64,000 nucleotides of DNA from Siphonodentalium dalli (lineage: Eukaryota; Mollusca; Scaphopoda; Gadilida; Siphonodentaliidae). The stretch is taken from contig CP136064.1 of assembly GCA_032622095.1 (NCBI GenBank), forward strand, positions 185,236,209 to 185,300,208. The letters run 5' to 3'. A model generated the notes under the pieces. The model was not told the origin of the DNA. It saw nothing but the letters and a program-made list of their open reading frames with translations, and ran no database searches. Position numbers and translations under genes: made by a program. Shown here one piece after another: positions 1 through 13,176 of the stretch (its first letter is position 1; every line of letters begins with the position of its first letter).

Positions 1-23
1 GTTTATTTCAGACTATAGATACT

Positions 24-520
24 TCCCAGAAGATGAGGCATAAGCAGAATGAGGCCCACAGAGGGTGAATTCACACACTTGCGAATTTGCCTGGCATTTG
101 TTTGCATGCATTTTGATCAAGCCTGAGTTTAGTGCGCCTGTCATTTGTAGAATGAGGTCCCCAGAGGGTGAAGTTAGTAACGCTATCCCGCATATCGGGC
201 TAGCATCACCAAACTCACCCTATGGGAACCTCATTCTGCATGACCTCATCTGCTATGGGAGACATAAACTCAGATTGAAGTTCCCAAATTGTGAATATTG
301 TGATGTACATCCATTGGGAACCTCGATTATGCAATGTGTTGTCTACAAATTTGGGGGGGAAAAGAGAAACTAAACTAAAAAACAAAATAGAATCTAAGTT
401 TCTATAGAAATTTGATAATAAAGAAACTTTCCAGAGAAGATGAGGCCTAAGCAGAATGAGGTCCACAGAGGGTGACTCTGTGGAGCTCGTTCTGCAAATG
501 ACAGGAACACTAAACTCAAG
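24..520. repeat. Palindromic AATGAGGTCC repeat cluster
   Basis: GCAGAATGAGGTCC...AGAGGGTGAA recurs at 46-70, 149-175 and 449-474. It is inverted at about 213-240, making a hairpin at 149-240. Bases 24-72 and 428-475 are near-identical direct copies. A further palindromic copy lies at 44807-44915 inside another element, so this is a small dispersed inverted-repeat family. Confidence 0.6.
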
Positions 521-1185
521 CTTAATTTTGATACAGAAAGCTAAAATGTGCCACAGAAACGAACACAAAAAAATGCTTATAAAATGCATCTATACCACAT
601 CTTACTACAAGAGATGTAACAACTATGTATTTCCGCCTGTAACGATGTTACTGAAAATTGCCTGTAAATAGCATTTAATGATCTCACAAGAATCAATATA
701 CGGGTATTGGGAGGCAAATGTTAGCCTGAGTCGTTATTTCGTTAGATAATCTGGATTCATATTATGGATTAGTGCCCGTACGACGTGGTTCGGTAATCGA
801 ACAGACCAGAATCAGTAAACGAACAGATCGTAATCAATCGTTATTTCGTCGTAATCCAGATTCAGATTCTGATTCCGATTACGGACTCAAACGTTCATAA
901 TGTAAACAAACCGAGATTTCGCCACCTCGGAGTTTAAAAACACAATAAAACATAAGAATCCGTCCCTTGTGTATAAATTATTGCAGAATATAAACGATCT
1001 ATATCAAAGAATTTTAAATGCGGAGACAAATTTGTGTTATCGAGTGTAAACGGGAAAAAATATTACTGAAATTAGCCAAATAATAATGTTACTGATAGTA
1101 ACGCTGGGGAAGCACTTCGGTTGATGGCGAACTTGAAGCAAAGCATTGCCAATTTCATTGTCACTTTCATCATATCATGTTCATT

Positions 1186-1272
1186 TCATAATTCCATCCA
1201 TAAAATACCGCCCGAACGCATGTCGATTTCAAATTCGGCGGATACGTCACCATTGACCGAATTAACGTGAAC
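1186..1272 (-). CDS. SLC4: Candidate last SLC4 exon (C-terminus)
   Basis: After an acceptor ccatgcag, a phase-0 frame encodes 28 residues ([18 protein letters not shown], ending GGILWMEL) and a TGA stop. Phase matches the previous donor. No family motif proves it, since SLC4 C-termini diverge, so this is inference from phase, acceptor and composition. Another exon outside the window or elsewhere in the 3.4-kb intron could replace it. Confidence 0.35.
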   Translation of the reverse strand, partial: VHVNSVNGDVSAEFEIDMRSGGILWMEL

Positions 1273-4200
1273 CTGCATGGATATGTCTTCTGCTTTGTTC
1301 GTTATTATATGTTCCTTCTTATTCAAGAAATAGTAGGATTATATTATATCGATGGCTTATCAGATATACGTATGTACTATCTAGTCTTATAGCAATTTCA
1401 TATTTAAAATGTGTTGTTTCGTTAAATGCAGTCGTTTTGCATAATAGTCTCTGTATAGCGCAGAGACACAGACATTTTTGGCCAACGTGCTGTACAATAG
1501 TTGGAAAATAAAGCTTTGCCCATGAAGCTAATGTTGTGGTCTTGTGATCGCACGTGAACTCATCTCCCAATCGCAAAACACAAATGTAAAGCTTATTCTA
1601 GGATCTCAGGACTATATAGTGCAAATGTCAGTCAATTTATTGATTAAGTACCCACACGTACAAGTTCTAGGGACGTGGCTAGAGGTTTCATCAAGTTACG
1701 ACCAACTGCACCCCCCCCCCCCCCACTTGAACCAAACATCAATCTCACAGGTTCGCAGAATTCCATTTTCACCCCTTGGAAATATCCAACTTGACACACC
1801 CTAAGATTGGAAAATAACCAACTTTTACTGGTTGAAAAAAATTAAACAATGAGAACAATTCCAACCTATATATGGTGTCAAATTAATGTCCAACTAATGT
1901 TGTGTCATGCATGACATTTCCAACTGCTGGAAATGTACCAAAGTTTAGTTTAGACACATTTATTTTAAAAATATTTGTCAAATTTAGATAACACATGATA
2001 TATAACACATACATCTGTTTATACATACAATGGGATTGGAGGACAAGTGCTGACTCACTTTGTGGTACCCCCTCCCCCATATGGTATTACACTGAAAAAT
2101 AATAATTAGTAATGGCAAAGCAACATGACTGCAAAAACAAGTTGAACATATATACAGATCACCGGTCACCCCTCCCCCGAGTTAGTCATAAGTTTGTATA
2201 TGTATTTATCTCAAATCGGGTTTGTTTGTTGCGTTTGCTGGCGTGTACGTATCCTTATTTGGAACATTTGGTCAAAATAATCCCGATTAGCCTCCCGTAT
2301 GAATGACTGTACAGCTAAGAAAATTGTACCAAAGTTCGGGGGGGGGGGGTCGAGACACCCTAAGCAACCCCTGTCGCCACGTCCCTGGACAACTGACAAG
2401 TTTCATGTGTTCTCCACAACTTCTTCGGAATTTGATTCTGGAGACCTAGAGCTGTTAGAAATTCTTGCCCTCAACAATAAACACACTTTAACTTGAAAAA
2501 AAAGAGATGTGATTAAGTCGGATTGGCAGCTAATTAGGTACCATGTATATACGAATAGAAGCAAAGCATGACTTTCACAACTAACATGAACTTTATAAAT
2601 ATAAGATACAAATGATACTTGTGTCAAATACATGAGTCATGTTTGACGCTGGGAGAACATTAAACATAGTATCGGAGACCACGTGGATTTCAAAATCCCC
2701 GCCCCCGTAATAGGATTCGGATTCTGAATCCAGATTCCCACGAAAAAACGACTCTGTGAATAATACCGTTCCATGTGGAATAACACAAATTTTACTTCCC
2801 ATGGCAAACAGGACATCCTTAGAAAGGAAGTTGGTGCAGATCGCGGATCGACCACTCCATCAGAACGACACAATGATTGTTTTCTCTCCAAAAATGTTAA
2901 GGGGTACTGTACACTAAATCCGACCATTTATGGGACCATCTCCTTTTTTACTCAACAGAATATATGCAACAGATGAATTAATTTGAGCCATGGATGAGTG
3001 CAACATACACTCACGTGCTCTGCGAACGATGTAATGAGTTTATAGCTCTAGTCGTTTAGTTATACCATATGTTGGTCACGTATTCGAGATTATCTTCCCA
3101 AAGTTTCATCGCATTCTAATCACCATATCTGAAGATATAATCGAAAATATGAGGGGGTCTTACTTTTGTTTAACTGTTTATATGCCAGCATGCGTACAAA
3201 TATACCTGCTGAGTGCGACGATCTGTAGAATCCTAATTGATTATTACACCACGCTTCGCATAGTAGATGGGTTGTTCGCTTGCAGACTACATGTGCAGGT
3301 GCACGTTTCTATTTTATAAATAACTGAAGGCCATACGCATATGCAAAACAATAACAGATTAAACTGAGAAAAATGGAGGCTCTATACCGGTATACAAATG
3401 AGAAAAACATACGAATAGTGCATGGTATAAGCACGATTCGTTTTAAAATATATCGAAACGAAATTTAATCTTACCTGCTTATGTTATTAATCCGTTGAAA
3501 CGGAAATAGAATATTACCGTTCGTATGTGATCATGACGAATTTGGCGCATAATATCGTATACATGACCAACATATCGTATAACTAGATGACTCCAGTCAT
3601 AAATTCATTTCATTATAATTAGCATGTTTTTTTGCATCGTTCATAAAGCACACAAGTGTATTTTGCACTGATACATGGCTCAAATTCATTCATTTGTTGC
3701 ATATATTCTGTTGAGTATAAAAGGAGATGGTCCCATAAATGGTCGGATTTAGTGTATAGTCCCCCTTTTACTGTGATACTATAGGTGAACATATACCAGA
3801 ATGGGTGGAGACCTCGGCTCAGTATGATGATTTCATCGCTTCACGTGTGCGTGAACAAATTGTCAATAGAGACCTTTCACAAAATCACGATTACGATTAC
3901 GAATATGGACAATATCCAGCCAGTATACGGCCAAAATTCGATCTTTACGCACGGGGGTTCTTATGTGAAACGAAATATACCACACACAGTTAAATTATGT
4001 GCAGATGTGTCAAGGGTGTGCCACCGTCCATTATCCGTGTGGTGAATAACATACGGATAAGAACATGGGATCTAAGAAAAGACACATATTACTGTTTCCA
4101 TCAAATATATGTGTAACTGAATATAGTGGGGCATATGCCGTCTCACCAATAACCATCGTAGGTAAGTTGTGATGGTGTCCAACTTACTGGACAATAATTA

Positions 4201-6975
4201 TCTCCTATCCGTAATCGTAACAGTGATTTTGCAAAAGGCTATATTTCTTATCGAAGTAGCCATGTTGTGATAGGATTGACACATTAAGTTGTTAACTCCC
4301 TCAACTCGAATCCACGAACGCCAACATTACAAACCCAGACTCCGAAGATGGTACAGTAATATTCTAAGTAATCGACTTCTTAACCACAGCAGAATTAAGG
4401 GTAACTTTTCAGGATGTAGTCGGAAATATGGCTTGTTGCCATTCATCGGAAAGCTCTCAGGGATAATAATAATTCTGCTATGGTTAAGAAGTCGATCACT
4501 TAGAGCATTACTGTGTGCGCGGTCTAATAGCTAAATAGTGGATTGAAAGCTCTGGCCAAATGAAATTCTATGAAATATGTTTGACACCCCAATTTGGAGC
4601 TTCACCTACAGGCATGGCGAAAAATGTCTCACCTCATCTGAATGATCTTGGTGTTGGTTTTCTGTCTTTCCTTTCTTCTTACTATCCGGCATGATATCGT
4701 CCAGCCACATCAGTTCCTTCTGGGTGAAGATGCAGTTCATTCCCAGTCGCACAAAGCACATCCCAAGAACCTATAAGGAACATATAAATAATGTAATAAA
4801 CGTCAGCCGACCACAGTGCCCCCCGAAAACGTGGCAAGTCGATGCCGCTTAAAGAAAAGGGTTAATAACTCTGTCAAAAAATAATTTTCCCTCATCTGTA
4901 TACATGTTGCACATCTTCAATATATGGGCAACAATATTCTGAAGTTTCAAATCTCTAGGATGAAATCTGTAGGAGGAGATGATTTCACCATGAAGGTACT
5001 CAAAAGTGTGACGGACGGACGGAGCCCGTTTCTATAACAATAACTGTATATACCAGTATACATAGTGTTAATATATATCACACGAGTAAGCGCAAATGAT
5101 GGGTATCTACCTTATGTGTATATAGATGAGAGGCAGATGTTTAACACATACCTTCAATCATACCGACAAAGAAATTAGCTATCTAGAAGTTGATATCCAT
5201 ATGTGAACTGATTGGAAAGATATATTAGGGGGGGGGGGTGCATGATTCCATCATTTACATGGATAGGTATAAATATGAGACTGATCAGATAAAATATTGC
5301 TTGGGATAGCATGTGTTTATGTTATGGTTGGAGGTAGGTTCAATATTTTTTTTAAACCAATCAATTTATACCAAAATCTATGCAGGTGAATACGTTGTCA
5401 TGATTAACCTGGATGTGATTATGAACGTGATCGGTGGAAAAAAAAACTTTGATACCACAATGTGTCAACGGAATTGGTGGACGGGGTTAATATTGTTAAG
5501 CAAATCAACCAAATGGCACTCACTATGCCGATCAGGGTTGTGTCATCACAAACTGCGCTATGAACTATAAACACAATCAATGTCAAATATTTGAGTTATC
5601 AAATCAGATAGCAAGGAGTTAATCTTTCACAAACTAAGGAACTGATTAACAAAACATAGCAGTTACTTGTCTTAGTAACCCATACAATAAGTCAGCACCA
5701 AAGAATAACAGCACTGTTATTATCCTGCAGCCCATATGCAATTGAGGGAATTTCAAAATGGGACATCACCTTTAATGACATAAGACTATTCAATATGTGT
5801 TCTATTGAGTGTTCATCTGTGAACCTGCTTCGAGGTGGAAGGGTTAATTTAATAGCTGCCTAGTTGAAACAATATATCATATTGTCTGGCAGCCAATATT
5901 TGAGTTTAATATCGATAGTATGTGTCCATGGGGTTGGTGGCAAGTGCTAATACCACATCACACCATATTTATATAATATGGGACAATACTTGGTATGTCA
6001 CTTTAATGTTTCATAGATACAACACTAACATATCAGCAATTTCGGATAAACCTACACAGCCGAGCCAGCTAGATGCTGACAAAATAAGAAATGTCTTTAT
6101 CGGACACTACAGAAGTAGATCTCTGGCTTTATATTGACCTGATAGATATATATAACCAATAGAATGGTATCGATACAAAAATATACAGGTGAGGGATGTG
6201 TCATCATAAACCTGGATACAAAATATGAACACGATCCGACAAAATACTTGAGATATCGGATCAGATAGAACATGTCTATGTGTGCATTGAAAGTATTTAA
6301 TAATGTATAAACCGATCAGCCAATCGACACCAAAAATATATATACAGGTGTATAGGGGTGTGCCATAAACATGCACATAAAATATAAACCAAATCCGTTA
6401 AAAAATACTCCATTTATCACGTCGGATACGTACATCGGATGGTTTATCCGGACGTCGGCATTGGTATGGGAACACATAAAGACTGATATTAATGTCTGAC
6501 ATGTTCTGGCCAGGAAGTATCGATTTGCTTGACAATTTTAACACTCCTGCAAAATTCAACAAAGGTTTGGTTACTTTGGTGTGGGCCGGATGCCAAATCT
6601 CAAAACTTCTTTCTGTTATCTTATCAATCAGTTTTATTTGGGCATTGAAGATACCATGAATTGTATGTGGAAAAAATGTATATAAGGTACTCACCATGAT
6701 TGGAAATATAATTGAAACTTCTTTGAAGCTTTTTATTATCCACAGAGAAGCCAGACAGAAAACCTGGATAAGGGTGAATAGGTGAACCTTCTTTATTCGC
6801 ACGTGTCGCAGGTAAGAGTAGTCAGGCTGGTATTTAGCAGGCATCAACGTCAGGAATATTCGGTCAATGAACTGCAAAGAGATGAACAATCGGTTATGAC
6901 TATGTCGAAGTGTGCAAGATGTTCAAGTAATTCTGAACCTTAAACTATAAATTATTCTGTACTCTCTCCCCAATC

Positions 6976-7025
<50 letters not shown>

Positions 7026-10000
7026 CTTTCTCTTACTCTCATTTTCTCCCTCCCTATTTCCCACTCTCACTCTCTTGCACACAGATCCCTGTCGAACAGA
7101 ATATTGTTCTACCGTATAGCACTTATAATATGTTTTCTCGCAGCTAGCCTTAAGGGTCAGACGCACGTTTTGCCAAAATTTCCTGGTATTTCAAAATGTA
7201 TTTTCTCTAAATCTATCAGAATCTATCAGGAATATCTTTGTGAAATTTTGTACAAGAGATTATTGTGGTACCATATATAAGAACCATTGGACATTTGGTT
7301 ATTATAATCTCATTTGCTTTACTTTTATGGCATGAAAAATCTTTAAAAGTTCACTGTGTTCAGGTACCGAGAACTACTGTAAAACATATTTTTTTCGAAA
7401 GTGTATTTCATATATACATGATATCATATCTGAAGATCATGAGAGGTGACTTAATTTTTCTTGATTCATGAAATTAAATGATTATTTTCATTCAGAAAGA
7501 CACCTACCATAAATAATTTTGTATTATTGAGAATTTTCATGCCATGTGTGTTGGTCATTGAAAAATTGGGCTCAGTTGAGTTCTGTGTCATGGGTTCATA
7601 ACCAAGTTAAATCTTACCACCATATCTCTTAACACTGTGGCCTAATTTCTGTTGATTGCTCCCTGCTTGAGTGGACAGCACCACATTTGAACATTTGTTT
7701 TCATTGGGCTGGCATAATTGTGACTGCTTTATTCTTCTTTATAATACATGGGGTATGATGCTATAATATGCAATTAAAAAGCTAACTCAACATTATGATA
7801 CAAATGAAGCCTCCTCTCATGGAGTCAAGACAATGAGCTATTTGATGGTTGACATGTTGTTTGAATTTAGAAATTTTTCTGGCAGTTCTCGGTACCTAAA
7901 GGGACAGAAACGAAACAAATATTTTCAACCTCTCAAATGTATTAAAATCCATTATTGTTATTGTCTCTTTATAATTGCTCTGATTCTATATATAATGAAA
8001 ATTATCATATGTAAAATTCAAGATTGTTCACCAGATAGATCCAGAGAAATTCTTTGTTGAAAATCACTTGCCATTTCTGGCTGGATTTACTGTGATTTAT
8101 GCAAAACGTGCGTCTCCCCCTTAAATGTCCTTAATTTGTGTTTTTGAATCAACATTTAAACATGTAGGTTTCTCTCAACTGGCAGCCTTCGACTCAGAAT
8201 TAGTATTTAGATCCCGGAATATATGTAAAATTCCAGGGCAAACAGCACATCTTTAATATCCGTGATCGTTCGTTACCTGCATGCCTTTGAGCGCAGCGAC
8301 TCCCATGTACAGGAATACTCCATAAAGGACAGGCATCGGTATAATCTGAAAATAATCACATAATGTTACCTGTGTCACAAGATCAACTGAATTATTTTGT
8401 GAATAACATGGATAGATCGCGATTGCACTGAAGATATTCCTGGGTCAAATCCTATCGTGATCAGAATGTCATGTAAAGACCCCCTCCTGCATCTGATTTG
8501 CCACCAAGTTTATAATATCGTTTAGGCCAATTTCCACGATTAATAACTAGGCACCTCATAGTCTAATCTTTGGTGTGAATACTTATAGTGCACATCCGCG
8601 ATAAAAGTTTTTAAAAATCATCCATATTTGACAAAACTGAAATAAGCTCAACATCATATAAGCAAGAAGGGTCTTTCGCGTTTATTGCTATTGTGAACAG
8701 GGCCATTGGGGGTGGCTGCGTGGCTCACCACAACTTTTATAAAAATGTTCAAAAATTGGACATTTCATCCCTGCCACCACATTAGTAGGAAATGTTGCAC
8801 CAGAAATAGATTGGAATTGTACTCTTAGTTTGATTATCCAACATGTAAATAGTGAGGAATTTGTCGTTTATAAGAGTCGCATATTTTCTAACTTTTGTCA
8901 TATTGGCATTAAAGAGAAATGTCAGAAATCGACACCAGATTTTGTGTTTGTGGTTAGATTAATTAATGGGTGTTAGTTTTGAAGAATAATATCTAAGGAA
9001 CGGGTAATGCTCTCAACAAAATTTATATTTTGAAAAAAAGTTTTTTTGAAGCAATTTTCACAGACTTTGTGTTATTTCCTCGAAAATGGGACGTGGCACC
9101 CTTGCTGTAATAAATAATATATAGTGTAATATCCGGTCGTATCGGGTGCATGATACCGTGTCGATGATACAGAAGCGCTATATGAGATAATTCACATAAT
9201 ACTATATTCTAATATATTGTACATGTAAGTAGAGTTTACCTGCAAAACTTTTGTGAGAAAAACGGACAGGAAACTCAGTATGCCAACACACAAAGCCGTA
9301 ACACGTTGTTCTCTGAAAAAGAAAGCAATGAAACTATTACCATTCTGCAAGTCTGTACATATTACCATAAGGGTCCTGCCTTGATAAGTTAGACTTTTTT
9401 TGCAGGGTCCTGTTTGTACAGTATTATTACAAGAGGTGTGCACTCGAGTGCTAGCATACCCCCACCGTGGCAAATTCAACCCGCATTATCCGTAAACTCA
9501 ACAAAACAGATTTTTAACTTTAAAGAAAAATTCGGACTAAAAATATCGATATGGTGTCACAAGAAGCTTGTACAGAAAAAATTATTCAAATCGGTTCATA
9601 TTTGTTAAAGTTATTAAGTCAGACAGAATTTTCTAAGTCAAAATAAGTCGAAAATGAGGTGTAAAATTACGAAAAACAGTCTGAGCCAATCCCTAGCAAC
9701 ATCATGTAGAGAGGGTATTATGAGAAGCATGTATAACAAAATTATTGAAATCGGTTCATATTTGTTAAAGTTATTAAGTCGGACAGAATTTTCTAAGTCA
9801 AAATAAGTCGAAAAAGAGGCTTAACTTGAAAAAAAAAAGTCGGACCGAACCGCAATTAGCATCATGCGGAGAGACCGCCCTAAGGAGATTGCATACAAAA
9901 AATTATTGAAATCGGTTCATAGTTGTTTGAGTTATGAGGTCGGACGGACGGACGGACAAACGGACGGAGAAAGCGTGACGGACGGACGGACGGACGCAGT

Positions 10001-12672
10001 CAATCCAGTATACCCTCCATTTTCTTCGAAAGTGGGGGTATAATTATGAAATTTAGTACTAAATAAACTCTATTGAATCTTGAATCTTGAAGTCATTCGA
10101 CGAACGGAGTCCTTCTCGTAGTGAGTGAACGATGCTTGGTCGATCCATCCATGCATGGAAAGTCAAAACCAGAAATGGTCGTGGCGTCAGGGGGAGGGTG
10201 GAGGCATCATTTCAACAGTTATATATTTCACGACTGACACAATAGTTAGAAATTTCAGACAAAAGTGAGTTGATATTGTTCTAATAGTTTGATAATCCAA
10301 TTAGAATCTAGTGTGAAGTTTGTTGTTTTTAACCCTTTACCCAACAGAAGGGCCCTGTGCCAATGCATTCTCTTATATATGCGAGTCGACCATAGGTCGC
10401 CTCGCATATATAAGAGAATGCATTGGCTTAATACATTAAAAATTATAAAATTGTTAAAGAATGTAAGAAAAAATGGTAAAAAGTGTTTTAAAAAGTTTTT
10501 TTTAGGCCAATGCATTCTCTTATATATACGAGGCGACCTATGGTCGACTCGCATATATAAGAGAATGCATTGGCACAGGGCATAACTGTAACTATCACAA
10601 TGTGGTCAAGGAGCCGGTTCCAATGATATCCATATCTGTATGGTTTTATTGAGACAGACCCAATATATTTTAGGCTGTTGAAGCTTTATTTGGCCGGTTT
10701 GTTGGGTAAAGGGTTAAACCAAAAGTATTTTCATATTTTCGGTAAAATATTAGGACTGCTATTTGGACATTTCCAATGATATGGAGTTTTATGCTTGAAA
10801 TTTGAAACAGTTGGAAAGTTTGTGGTATCAGTTGGATTCCAAGATGGATCCCTCCAAACGGAGACCAGCTAGCCACCTCCCTGAAACCATAACGCACAGA
10901 ACCATATTCGTCATTAATGATACCACATATACAGTAAAATCTGGAAAATATGTATGGAATATAGTTCACGAGTTTGACCAACAACATCACGAAGACTTTC
11001 AACAGAAACTACTGAAAAAGTTCATTCCACATGACGATCGAACAAGCAGCGGAGTACGTCATTTCAGCATTTGAATGGATGTTCAGGTAATATCAGCTGT
11101 CAATTAAGAGACAGATGAACATATAAAAGAAGAGCAGGATTAATATTATGCATTAGTGCATGTGATCGCCTGGCAGCTACCAACAGTCGTATGGTGCAGG
11201 TGAACGTGGATCTACAATGGTGGGATCCAGGCCTTTCTTATACTATTACATATAAATAAATACCTAATCGGAGACGTTGAAATGTTTTAAAAATCTAATC
11301 ACGACTGCACGACACGCGTGCATGATCACTATATTAAATCAAGATATATTAAGATTGATCTTAGGACTAATCAAGTTTTAATATTGAATAAGAAGATGTG
11401 TTTAAATAATGTTCCCCTATAACCTCCACACAACCAGTAGAAAATTTGACTTATATTTGACCAATGTTGGTCACTTGGGGTGTTGTAAGTTCTTTCATAC
11501 AAATCTCCGTCATTTAGCCAAAGTGCGTTAAATATAGAGTTACCACCGTTCCGGGTTAGCGTTGATATGCGAGTTTTTATACACTTTCACACGTGTCCCC
11601 TGGTGTCCGATTAGTATGTTAAATTAATATTTAATCTGGGCCGGATTAAATATATGTTTATATCTAACGGGATGCAAATCAGGTGGATGGATCATGTCTA
11701 TCAGTACACGAAAACGTTCTGGATCTAAAACAACCTAATAAATCCAACAAATGGTCATTTGTTGGCATATATTATCTGAACATTTGCTTAGGCTAGTAAT
11801 GGGAACTTCTCGCCAAAGAGTATATAGTAACAAAAGGGCCAATGTAACTATTCGTGATACCAGGGAGGCAACGTACCTGACGCCCAGGAATTCTGGTCTT
11901 ACGCCGGGAGCGGTGCACTCTGACTCTTTCTTCAAACTCACGACGTGAGCGATGGCCGAGACGGTGGCGGCGACGTACCAAGGCAGTCCGAGCAGTGAAC
12001 AGATGAGAATGCAGATTGATAGCACGAACATGTCAAGATGGTAACCGCTTCCTTTCTGAAATATAAAAAAAAAGTTTACTATATTCGAATGGAGATGACC
12101 TATATGGAGATGCGACTATGTCTATTTCAATGTGTTTGTTTTTGTTGGTTTTATTGTCGTTTCAGTCGATACGCCACATTATGAAAATAATAGTTCTATA
12201 AGTGGAGGAAAGACCGCACCAATGGTTCATTTTATTGAGAAATTCCTCCAAACGTAAAAACCACCGATCCATGGAAATCAACCGCCATACTTGCCCATGC
12301 TGATACACGAATCGGGTTACATCTCAACTCCGGGGATCGTGCACAAACTGAATCCGAGTGGTTTAGCGAACACCCGCCGAGTGTCGACATGGTGCCCAAT
12401 GAGAGATGAATCCGCGCATGTCGGAATATGAATGAGATTCTCACTTGATGGTTGGCTTATATGTGACCCGCCATATCAAATCCAGTCGGAAGTCGGGTTT
12501 TTTTTACCCTGTGCCAATGCATTCTCTTATATATGCGAGTCGACCATAGGTCGCCTCGCATATATAAGAGAATGCATTGTACTAACAATTTTTTATCATG
12601 TTTTTTAAATAAATGTTTCTTACAATTTTTAGGACATAAAATAAAAAAAACATCCATTACCCTGCAGGGAGC

Positions 12673-12721
<49 letters not shown>

Positions 12722-13145
12722 TTAATAAATAGAGCATGGCTTGGAGTGAAATACGCCGATATAGTGCATAGTGAGGTTGTGTAGTTCACGACGCGAAGCA
12801 GAGTGAACTACACAACCGCACTATGAACTATATCGGCGTATTTCACGACAAGCCATGCTCTAATTATTATATTGTATCGAACAAATGCAGAAATTTTCAA
12901 CTTTTACTAAGTTCAGACAATTGATGTTCGCCTTACTGAAGCTTTAATTTGGATCAGCGGCGAAATAACAAGTAGTTTCAGAACAAAGTTTGATGTAGTG
13001 TTCGTTACTATTTTTAGTAGTCAAAACTACATATGCATAGTGCACGATGGGAGAGACTTGAAGGCGTAGTATACAACTACGACTAATAGAGTCGAGTAGC
13101 CAACCAATCGGAAAGCTTGATTTCAATAACAAAGTCACGTGAGAT

Positions 13146-13176
<31 letters not shown>

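Noticed and set aside
6945-7166. Minus-strand frame with an Arg/Glu run
   Set aside because: Translation of the (CT)n microsatellite.
10255-10585. Similar reading frames on both strands ([11 protein letters not shown]) here and at 12457-12789, 13232-13498 and 20439-20801
   Set aside because: They are translations of the 69-bp palindromic cassette; identical on both strands because the DNA is self-complementary.
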